From assembly GCA_963969495.1 (NCBI GenBank), contig OZ018321.1, forward strand, positions 66,725,035 through 66,789,034: a stretch of 64,000 nt of DNA, given 5' to 3'. The stretch's first letter is position 1. Each line of letters starts with the position of its first letter. The notes beneath the pieces are model-generated. The model had not been told where the DNA came from and ran no database searches. It worked only from the letters and a program-made list of their open reading frames with translations. The position numbers were made by a program, and so were the translations under genes. Origin of the DNA: Ceratothoa steindachneri. Lineage: Eukaryota; Arthropoda; Malacostraca; Isopoda; Cymothoidae. Positions 56,893 to 64,000 of this stretch are shown piece after piece.

Positions 56893-57603
56893 TTGAAATT
56901 TCGTTTGGTTCATCGCTATGTGTGTCGAGACCGAGGACATGGACCAGCTCCTATCGGAAGAGGAAGCGAGGGTCCTAAGGAACACTGGCCTAGAAGCCAA
57001 AACCCATTCACAAGTTTCAGCGAACATAAGCGTGATCTGCCGCAAAGTGAAGAGCTGGTTGGGTTAACATTACCCCGAGGAGCTCAGAAGAAATTACCAA
57101 GAGTAATCCATGGGCCGCAAGTTCGAGAAATCATACAATTTCGCGAACACCCCCACTTCTTCAAAATAAGTTTGTCTACGACAGACATGGCAAGGAAAGC
57201 GACACAAAATGGATTACTGGTATTCAATATGAGAATACCAGGCGAAAACATCCAACAAGAGAAATTCAATAGCATACAAATGTGCTTTGTATGCTATAAA
57301 CTCTAAGAGCACACGACATCGACATGCCTGGATGAGAACAAACTGTGGTACAGTGAATGCACAGATTCCACAAATGTGAAAGCACCATGAAAAGATGCTT
57401 AAATTGCAAAAAGGAGCATAGGACCATAGCCCTGAACTGCCCCAAGCGCCGCAAAATTATCAAAAGAAAGGAAGAAGAAGAGAGGAAAGCAAAAGAAATT
57501 ACATATGCAAACGCCGCCAAGAAGAATGCAGAGGTGAAGCCTACATCGGCACGTGCACAAATTAGTATCACCGAAGGTTTAAATGCAAAAATCTTAATCT
57601 GCA
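56893..57603 (+). pseudogene. LINE ORF1 (Gag-like, two zinc knuckles), cut by an LTR element
   Basis: ORF1 proteins of Jockey-like LINEs bind element RNA. The frame at 56,893-57,306 includes VHRYVCRDRGHGPAP, LVGLTLPRGAQKKLPRVIHG and FFKISLSTTDMARKATQNGL in the RRM-like region, then IQMCFVCYKL, a stop, and EHTTSTC, the first CCHC knuckle. After a frame change (57,357-57,611) come MKRCLNCKKEHRTIALNCPK, the second knuckle (CxxCxxxHx6C), a basic coiled stretch (RRKIIKRKEEEERKAKE) and TYANAAKKN. The family continues further, but here the frame meets TGTCGT, the LTR edge of the Gmr1-like element, right after ITEGLNAKILICM. The retroelement therefore inserted into the LINE. Confidence 0.8.
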
Positions 57604-57695
57604 TGTCGTAGAATTGCAATAATTATTCTAGTCCTTGATCTGGATACACCGCTTTTGTTTAAGTCGATGGTATTGCCCCTATGACTGAATCTACG

Positions 57696-57698
<3 letters not shown>

Positions 57699-57780
<82 letters not shown>
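57699..57780. repeat. (TA)n array inside the LTR
   Basis: It occupies the same place in both LTR copies (here and 63,962-64,000), so it was part of the LTR before insertion. Confidence 0.95.
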
Positions 57781-57783
<3 letters not shown>

Positions 57784-58602
57784 TGGGCTTTAATTCCAAC
57801 TGAACTTGCGAAAGCTGGTTAAAGGCGGGATGTGCCGTAGCCAGGATTCTCATTATAAAAGTCCTTCTTGTTACTGAGGGGAGGTTTGTGATTGTTGAAT
57901 TCTAAGAGTGCATAATACAGGTTGAATAAATTAGCCGGAGGGATTTTTATCTAAACTGTTGCCGATGGTGGGTCAAAAGGGAGGAGCCACAAATAAACAC
58001 ACGTACTCAAAATAAACTTTACTTTACCCAAATATAATAATTAGCCTTAGTTAAACGGGTAAAATTAAGGATTAAATATCAAACACTGACGTTAAGCGTC
58101 TAGATTTATAATGACTTAATGGGAGTATCAATCACTGTTAAATAAATAGGTAATTTAATAATAGAGGGACACTGGGTTTACAGATTCTTATTAATTGTGA
58201 TGGATTGGACAAACGACTACTGAGATCCAGACGGGGTGGTTCGGCTGGCGTTAACACGAATTCTCGGGAAGAGGGGGGATAAGACGATGGGTTCGGTGCT
58301 GTTGGCTGCAGTTCCGGTTAATTCACTCCTAACTGGATGTAACACTAACAAATAGTAACTTTCAGTAACTATTTGGATGTTCCTTTTTTTTCTCAAGTTA
58401 CGTTGAGCAACAGAGCGTATTCTTCAAACCACAGACTCTGCGGGGCGGGATTTACCTCACGAACACTTTGAGACAGCGACCAAGTTGACTCGGTGGCGCG
58501 TTGGCAGTCGATACGTTACGGCGACGAGTCTCGTTCAACGTGAAGGTTACGCGTTACGCGAGTAGGTTTGGGACACTGCTGTAGAGGGATGAACGGCGAT
58601 CT

Positions 58603-58610
58603 TATTTATA
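58603..58610 (-). promoter_or_regulatory. Candidate TATA box of the LTR promoter
   Basis: Minus strand TATAAATA within CCGCGGTATAAATAAGATCG is placed about 210 bp from the LTR 5' edge, a normal position for a U3/R promoter. No expression evidence. Confidence 0.5.
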
Positions 58611-58818
58611 CCGCGGATTGTGGCAAATCGAGAGAGAGATTCCATTCACGACAATTCGCTTATCGCAGCGCCCTTTGGATAATCTCCATGGTATCATAAA
58701 GAAGGCAAATAGAATTTAGGCTTCTTTGTGAGATAGGCCTTCTTTCGTTAGACTTCCTGTCGCTAGTTGGGGGAAGCGGGGGGAGAGAGAGAGGAGACGA
58801 AGGTCAACTCAAACGACA

Positions 58819-59160
58819 AATTTCTTTCGTTCCCACGATGTCTGGCGGCATGCGAGTATGTACGTTCCATACCCTCACACGCCTACCTATTTCGATTATT
58901 ATTCCGCAATGAAATAAGAAATAATGTGAAAATAAACTTCACCGGGGGAATTGGTAATTATCCTACTCGAATCGAACAATTGAGTCGGTAAATTTATCAA
59001 AACCATTAGGAATTTACCTTAGTATCTAATGGCTACAAAATACTACTGCTACGTCAGTTTCTCTAATCCAAATATACAAAACAAAACAAAAGACATACAG
59101 AGTACAGGCAATAAATAATTATTTATACGAAGAGATACACACAAAAAAATAAATGATTGA
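58819..59160 (-). other. 3' untranslated region of the Gmr1-like element
   Basis: Non-coding DNA lies between the RNase H stop and the inferred LTR edge. It includes the purine-rich candidate polypurine tract at its LTR end. Confidence 0.55.
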
Positions 59161-59640
59161 CTATTAATCGCTATCTAAAATTGGGTTTCTCGAAAGGCTA
59201 TCGGCGAGTACATTGTCAAACCCTTTAAGATACCTGATTTCATAACGGTACTCCGCTAGCAATAATGACCAGATCATTAGCCTGCCGTTTCGGGTTTTGC
59301 AAGTTTTTAAGTAGGCTAACGGTCTATGATCAGTTTTTATGAGGAATAGAAGACCTACCAGATACATTCTGAATTTTGTTATCCCAAAACAATCGCTAGA
59401 GCTTCCAGTTCTACCGTAGCGTACGCCCTTTCGCGAGCCGTCAGTCGGCGACTCACATAGCTTATAGGAGCGGGTTCTTGGTCCTCGTCGTATTGGAGTA
59501 ATACGTAGCCAATACCCAGTTGGGAGGCATCTGTCCTTACGCCAAATTTCTTTTAAGGGTTCGGCAGTTCTAAGATTCGGGCGTAGACTAGCTTCTGTTT
59601 GAGCGTATTCAAAGTGCGCTTCGGCGTCGGGGTTCCGCTG
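59161..59640 (-). pseudogene. RNase H of the Gmr1-like element
   Basis: The C-terminal frame (59,367-59,164) reads MYLVGLLFLIKTDHRPLAYL, then NGRLMIWSLLLAEYRYEIRY and VLADSLSRNPILDSD, including the TDH motif and the last catalytic Asp of LADSLSR. The N-terminal half, around 59,540-59,380, is in shifted frames with traces of the first Asp/Glu blocks (QLGIGYVLLQYDEDQEP, RERAYATVELEAL). RNase H removes the RNA strand during cDNA synthesis. It is the last domain of the polyprotein, directly before the 3' untranslated region. Confidence 0.82.
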
Positions 59641-60460
59641 GAGGGGGTCCGGGAGTTTCTTTTTTAGCAGATCGTTTAGAGGAGCTGCTACAGAAACAAA
59701 TGGGGTACGAAGCGGCGGTAAAACGAGGCGGCACCGAGGAAAGACCGTAATTGCTTCTTGGTGCGTGGTAGGGGCATATTTACAATAGCCTTTACCTTCT
59801 CTTTCTGTGGGGCCAGATAACTTTCGCCTATTTTAAATCCAAGGTATTCTATGGATTTATAAAAAAATGGCATTTTGAGGGTTTAATCGTCAAGCCATGA
59901 TGCTTTAAGCGTTATAAAAGCGGGCGGAGGGACAAGATATGGTCGTTCCATGAAAGTGTAGCCAGATACACGTTATCAAAATCAAAGAAATGTTTTTTAA
60001 AACGTCTATTACACGGCGCATTATGCGGTTGTAGCTACCACAGGCAGTGCCTAGGCCAAAAGGAAGATGAGAGAATTCCATTACACCTTTGTCTGTAAGA
60101 AAGCCTGTTAGTTTCCTGTCTGATGCCTTTAGGGGGATCTGATAATAGGCCTTACATAGGTCTATCTCAGTGATGCAGGCGGCTCCTTCGAAGAGATGTA
60201 AATTTTGGTCAATTAGGAGGAGAGGCTCGGCGTCGAACACGGTGACGGTGTTTAAGTTCCGAAAATCGACGCCCATCATAAATGACTGGTCTGGCTTGCG
60301 GACCATGACTATTGGGGAACAGTTTTCGGACGTAGATGGCTCGATAATCCCTAATTGCAAAAGATTGTCGACTTCCTCATTGAAATCGTCTCTTAGGTGC
60401 ACCGGTATGGGATAGGGCTTACATCGCACAAGTTCGAGCGTAGTGAGGGCAAAATCATGT
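59641..60460 (-). pseudogene. Reverse transcriptase of the Gmr1-like element
   Basis: The frame 60,429-59,905 reads KPYPIPVHLRDDFNEEVDNL, GIIEPSTSENCSPIVMVRKP and FMMGVDFRNLNTVTVFDAEP. It continues with CITEIDLCKAYYQIPLKA (first catalytic Asp) and EFSHLPFGLGTACGSYNRIM. In the next frame the catalytic box is FFDFDNVYLAT, so the second Asp of the YxDD box is Asn, as in copy 2 (YFDN). The thumb and connection (59,873-59,688) are YLGFKIGESYLAPQKEKVKA and KKQLRSFLGAASFYRRFVPH. Frameshifts near 59,990 and 59,880 disable it. It follows integrase directly. Confidence 0.9.
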
Positions 60461-61850
60461 TATCGAACTGAGTCGAGCATCCTGGTGACTCAGAAATGAC
60501 ATCACTAAATTCTTCCAAAAGCGCCATCATTTGGTTCCTTTGGGCAGGGGTGAGGTCGGAGTTTACATCCAACTCAGGGAAAGATTCTCTTATGGGGGGC
60601 AGCTTGGACGGGAGGACGGGGAGGGGAAAATCTTCGCTTGACTCTACGCAAATCGAATTAACAATATTTAGGGTGTTGTTTGGGTGGACGGCGTCAATTA
60701 CCCTTTCTTCGTCGAAGGCGACTATATTGTTCATACAGGCCCGTCTATGATACCTTTTTAGCATGTTTATGTGATAAAACTTATCACCTGCGGGTGTCTG
60801 TATAACGTAATCGACCAATCCGTGGGTTTTCTGAACGGGGTAGGGGCCTTTCCATTGGGAGAGAAGTTTATGGGAATCCGAGGGGAGTAAGAGTAGAACT
60901 TCATCTCCGGGCTTCAGTTTTCTGTGTTTAGCCGTTAGATCAAAGTATGTCTGATACTTTTCCATATTAATTTCGGAATTTCTGACTGCTATGTCAGAAC
61001 ACCTTTTTAATATTTCCCTTAGTTCGAGGACGAAGCAATAAGTGTTCCTTAATTCTGGACATAAACGGGAATTTGTCCATAACTCCTTCAAAATACTGAG
61101 GGGCCCCCGCACGTTTCTCCCGTACAGGAGCTCAAATGAGCAAAATCCGATGGTCCTATAGGGAATTTCGCGGCATGCGAATAACGCAACTGGCAAATAT
61201 CGGTGCCATTCTTGGGGTTGTTGCATGCAAATCTTCTTGAGGACGCATTTCAAGGTCGCATTGAACTTTTCGCACATGCCGTTCGCGCTTGGAGGGAAGG
61301 GGGTGGTAAAAATAGGTTTGATTTAGAGCAGGGTGTTCACGTGTTCCATGAGCTCAGAGGTAAACTGGCGGCCTCTATCTGACAAGATTTTTTGGGGCAA
61401 TCCTACTCTAGAAAAAAATGGAAATAAGGGCTTCAGAGAAAGAGATACTATCGATCCTTTTTAGAGCGACAGCGTCTGGGAATCGGGTAGCGCAGTCTAT
61501 CAATGTTAGTATATGCGTATGACCTTCGGCGGAAGGAGGGTGAATTGGTCTGATGAGGTCGATGGCTAATCTCGGGAAGGGCTCCGAAATGACTGGGGTC
61601 CTTTGTAGGGGAGCTTGGGCTATTTTGACCTTTTGCAGTGTTTTCTGGCCCAAATCGCACGTTTTGCAGAATTCTGCAATATATTTGGCTGCACCAGGCC
61701 AAAAAAAAGTATTTAAATACTCGCTGAGAAGTCTTGTTATGACCGAAATGACCGGCCATGGGACTTTCTTGTGCTACTTGCAGGATTTAGTCTACATGTG
61801 TGCGCGGAATACATATGACCTTGGAAGGTGGGCAGACTCATCCCGCGAAG
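60461..61850 (-). pseudogene. Integrase of the Gmr1-like element, upstream of RT
   Basis: Integrase inserts the cDNA into chromosomes. The HHCC finger (61,760-61,660) reads HFGHNKTSQRVFKYF, then in a shifted frame WPGAAKYIAEFCKTCDLG. The core has FPRLAIDLIRPIHPPSAEGH (first Asp), LTLIDCATRFPDAVALKRID, LPQKILSDRGRQFTSELMEH (second Asp, near 61,365) and NGMCEKFNATLK (Glu, near 61,275). From 61,277 an 885-bp frame continues with ACREIPYRTIGFCSFELLYG, then QWKGPYPVQKTHGLVDYVIQ and FYHINMLKRYHRR, the GPY/F module. It then runs on into LTPAQRNQMMALLEEFSDVI, the block that precedes RT. The fusion of integrase to RT in one frame is the key structural point. There is a poly-A frameshift near 61,700. 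Confidence 0.92.
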
Positions 61851-62154
61851 TGCGAAACAGAAGGGAGTCGTTAATGATGTACCTTATGGGACGGTTCCCT
61901 CGAACGATCACTGCTTCGTTCTTTTGGGCCTTTTCCCAAAGAGATTGAAGTGAAGGGCAGCTCTTCTGAGCTCTGAGGAATTGTGCGTTACTCGTTGGGA
62001 CCTCTAAAGGAGCCTCTGGGGTTAAAAAGCGTGTTGGGGGAGAGGCCTCGTGGCTAGCTTGCGCTCGAGTGACGACAGCTTGAGTCACTTCACTCGGGGA
62101 GAGTAGTGCACTCTGGCCAATGAGTACTGAGCAAAATTTGATGGGGGGTGCCAC
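61792..62154 (-). pseudogene. Protease-integrase linker of the Gmr1-like element
   Basis: Frame with IGQSALLSPSEVTQAVVTRA, LRAQKSCPSLQSLWEKAQKN and RYIINDSLLFRTSRDES. The QSLWEKA...DSLLFR pattern is the usual segment between protease and the integrase finger in gypsy polyproteins (FIxAQxxCPSLxxLREKA). It supports colinearity from protease to integrase without rearrangement. Confidence 0.72.
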
Positions 62155-62212
62155 TACGTCGGCTCAACCAGTGAAATATTTACACTGTACATGGCAGCGG
62201 ATTCCCGGAAAT

Positions 62213-62494
62213 CTATTTTCTCGACCCAGGGGGGAGCAATTTGTCTGACACCACAATGCATGTGCACCCTGTGTCTCTGAAAAGGTTGGACACTTTACAG
62301 CCATTGATCGAGCCGGTTTCTGAATTTAGTCCTCCGGGGGAACTCTTGTTGAACAGGAAGTTTACTTGAAATTCCTGTGGGGATGGAGACGAGGGGGATA
62401 ACGTAAGCGCGGCCGGCTGTTTCGGGGGAAGGGTAGCGGTTACTTGGTGAATTGTTGGCTCTGGGTGGGACGTAGGCTGGAATTCTGTACACAT
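62213..62494 (-). pseudogene. Aspartic protease of the Gmr1-like element
   Basis: VNFLFNKSSPGGLNSETGSI and NGCKVSNLFRDTGCTCIVVS give the retropepsin start with an intact DTG at residues 74-76 of this frame (about 62,275-62,267). The frame ends soon after, and the flap and C-terminal half lie in other frames toward 62,160. The preceding 40 residues are a Pro/Ser-rich linker. In copy 2 DTG is DTR. Confidence 0.83.
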
Positions 62495-63048
62495 TGGGAC
62501 TTATAATGGCCGGGGGAACCGCAGGAGTAGCATAACACCTGCTTATTATGGCGCTGGTTATTGTAGGGGGTATTGAAGACTGCGGATTTTCTGTCTTCAT
62601 GGGCTACAAAAGGCTTATTCTTTGGCCTGAACGGGGCTGTGGCCTTTATCAATGGAGGGGGTTTCCTTTGTTGGGACTTCCGTTGACTAAATTTATTCTT
62701 CGAGGAAGGGGGACTATTCTTCTGGGTATCCTGTGGGTATAGGCGATGATTTGTCGCCTGGAGATCAGCTTCCTCGAGGCATTCTTTAAAGGTAGACGCT
62801 TGGCGGTCTTGCACGAATGCTCGGATCTCCTGGGGGAGGGTGGACAATAGTTGGTCTTTTAACATAAATTGAATCAGGGCCTCATACTCCGATTCGACTT
62901 TAGAGGAGTCTAACCAGAACTGGAGGTTTCGCTTCAGGGTATATCCAAAATCTCGGTAAGTTTGACCAGGCTGGATTTTAGCCGATCTAAACTTAGCGCG
63001 ATAGAACTGAGGGTTCAAGTTGAAGGCGGATAGCAATTCAGCCTTCAA
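62440..63048 (-). pseudogene. Gag capsid (SCAN-like) and CCHC nucleocapsid of the Gmr1-like element
   Basis: The 202-residue frame starts with KAELLSAFNLNPQFYRAKFR. Residues about 18-103 form a SCAN-like capsid C-terminal domain: FRSAKIQPGQTYRDFGYTLK, FWLDSSKVESEYEALIQFML and KDQLLSTLPQEIRAFVQDRQ. A basic linker (KNKFSQRKSQQRKPPP) leads to a perfect zinc knuckle, CYSCGSPGHYKSQC, at residues 173-186 (CX2CX4HX4C). The SCAN domain of vertebrate zinc-finger proteins is known to derive from Gmr1-like Gag, so this similarity independently supports the family call. The start shown is within a larger Gag; the upstream part is split off by frameshift. Confidence 0.87.
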
Positions 63049-63584
63049 AGTGTATAGTCTATTGTAGCTTCATGTGGTAACGAGATGAAAATTTCTCTTA
63101 AGCGCGGACTGAGCAATGGCAGCAAGCTACTGACTCCTTCGGATTCTATGGCCCATCCATTTACCTCGAAGATCTTTACAAAATGTGTTAAGTATGAGCA
63201 CAAATCTTCTTCGTCTTTATATTAGGGAAGTTTTATAACGGGGGCCTGAGGTTGATGATCACGGGATCTAACAGAACTGACTTCAACTTGGTCTCTGCTT
63301 AATTCACTTTTCTGTTTTCGAATCGTTTCTCTTTCTTCAAATTCTAACGCTTCTTTTCTTACTTCCATTTCTAACACTTCTTTTCTTCTCCTTTCTTCCA
63401 ATTCTTCTTTTCTTACTTCCATTTTACGTGCTCTTTCCTCTCGCTGTTCGCTTTGGACGAATTGCTTTAGTTCCTGTCCTGTTAGACCGAGAGCTTGTCC
63501 TTGCTTGACGAAAACTTCGAACGATTGTGAAGCCATTGCTGCTCTTGCTGACGCAACTGGTGACTCACGAAAGAACTTACGCAA
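63049..63584 (-). pseudogene. Gag N-terminal region with coiled coil
   Basis: The likely start is MASQSFEVFVKQGQALGL, at codon 17 of the 63,584 frame, followed by TGQELKQFVQSEQREERARK. A strongly charged coiled-coil stretch follows (EVRKEELEERRRKEVLEMEV and similar, about residues 45-100). The frame stops after APVIKLP at 63,222. Past that stop the same Gag continues YKDEEDLCSYLTHFVKIFEV, NGWAIESEG and LLPLLSPRLREIFISLPHE, the capsid N-terminal domain, before shifting into the 63,048 frame. So one stop and one frameshift separate three parts of a single original Gag. Confidence 0.8.
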
Positions 63585-63852
63585 CTGGCAAGAGAATTAG
63601 AAGCTGCGATTGTTCCTAACCGATACAATCTAATAACTAACCCCCAAAATAATAAATATTTTCCGAGCTTTGCTTTTGATATCTTGAAAGGATTATTAAT
63701 GGTTATTATTTATATTCCTTCGGGGAATAGACTATAATTATTAAAATTTACGTTAGTTTATTTAGGTTTCCTTGGGCGTTGGCAAGTTTTAGGCTATATG
63801 AGTTCGCCTACTCAAAACTTTAACCCCTTAAAGCTGCCACCCCTTTTATATA
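63585..63852 (-). other. 5' leader and candidate primer-binding region
   Basis: 268 bp lie between the 5' LTR edge (63,853) and Gag. TGGCAGCTTTAAGG (minus strand, 63,839-63,826) begins with TGG like a tRNA primer-binding site, but it is 13 nt from the LTR edge, farther than usual, and I cannot name the tRNA. The assignment is tentative. Confidence 0.4.
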
Positions 63853-63958
63853 TGTCGTAGAATTGCTCATAGTCTGGTCCAATAATTAGTCTAGTCCTTG
63901 ATCTGGGCACACCGCTTTTGTTTAAGTCGATGGTATTGACCCTATGACTGAATCTACG

Positions 63959-64000
<42 letters not shown>
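63853..64000 (-). repeat. 5' LTR of the Gmr1-like element, partial
   Basis: The sequence matches 57,604-57,780 with a 13-nt insertion (around CTCATAGTCTGGTCC) and several substitutions, then enters (TA)n and runs off the window. LTR differences imply an old insertion. Confidence 0.85.

Larger units (their letters stand above)
57604..58818 (-). repeat. 3' LTR of the Gmr1-like element
   Basis: The first about 180 bp (57,604 on) repeat at 63,853-64,000, including CTAGTCCTTGATCTGG, CACCGCTTTTGTTTAAGTCG and CTATGACTGAATCTACGATC plus the (TA)n. That defines one edge. The other edge is inferred from the inverted termini TGTCGT (57,604) and ACGACA (58,813-58,818) next to a purine-rich stretch on the minus strand (GGGAACGAAAGAAATT) that could be the polypurine tract. 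Length is 1,215 bp. The five bases outside (CTGCA) would be the target duplicate. Confidence 0.75.
57604..64000 (-). mobile_element. Gmr1-like Ty3/gypsy retrotransposon with integrase upstream of RT (runs off the window)
   Basis: On the minus strand the element has a 5' LTR (from beyond 64,000 to 63,853), Gag, protease, integrase, RT, RNase H and a 3' LTR (58,818-57,604). Standard Ty3/gypsy elements place integrase last. The Gmr1 lineage is the known exception, and this element fits it. The GPY/F module of integrase and the start of the RT region share one uninterrupted reading frame (61,277-60,393), so the order is not a rearrangement artefact. It lies inside a LINE ORF1. The coding frames hold several stops and frameshifts, so this copy is defective. 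Confidence 0.9.

Overview
The window is a block of eukaryotic, transposon-dense, AT-rich DNA. I see no intact host gene, no rRNA and no convincing tRNA gene. The families present suggest an arthropod, most likely a crustacean or another non-insect arthropod. They are Penelope-like elements (PLEs) with GIY-YIG ends, several Tc1/mariner families, piggyBac, Jockey-like LINEs, Gmr1-like Ty3/gypsy elements and a repetitive gene family I remember from arthropod genomes. That assignment is inference from repeat content only. More than twenty long (TA)n arrays punctuate the window, and many of them abut element ends.

Layout. 1-7.7 kb: unassigned DNA around a decayed LINE (about 4.2-6.0 kb). 7.7-8.3 kb: a five-copy satellite. 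10.1-17.5 kb: three decayed mariners and a probable solo LTR inside a (TA)n array. 17.9-20.6 kb: a Jockey-like LINE carcass with endonuclease, RT and RNase H remnants. 21.1-22.1 and 25.2-25.6 kb: (TA)n arrays alternating with PLE-type fold-backs. 22.3-24.3 kb: a GC-rich island with an unclassified RT on the minus strand. 25.6-26.9 kb: an inverted pair of tRNA-like repeats. 27.4-29.5 kb: repeat R1, (TA)n, mariner end, then a PLE with a hammerhead-like 3' motif. 30.0-33.0 kb: an internally deleted Gmr1-like element. 35.8-42.9 kb: a canonical gypsy element split by an intron-containing repetitive gene, which is itself split by a mariner. 43.3-45.3 kb: another LINE. 45.5-47.0 and 53.0-55.0 kb: two piggyBac elements. 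48.2-52.9 kb: PLE fragments, a tandem tRNA-like/(TA)n array and a nearly perfect 0.9-kb PLE palindrome. 56.9-57.6 kb: LINE ORF1, interrupted at 57,604 by a Gmr1-like LTR retrotransposon that runs on the minus strand to the end of the window.

The strongest points are these. (1) The 57.6-64.0 kb element has the order gag-protease-integrase-RT-RNase H, with integrase upstream of RT as in the Gmr1 lineage. Its gag resembles a SCAN domain. (2) Four PLE-type inverted pairs, one with arms of about 900 bp and a 6-nt spacer, all sit between (TA)n arrays with their 3' ends pointing outward. This suggests two-sided target-primed reverse transcription into a self-complementary target. (3) Several PLE 3' ends keep hammerhead-ribozyme-like cores. 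(4) There are datable nested insertions. Nearly every reading frame is broken by stops or frameshifts, so the window is a graveyard and not a set of working genes.
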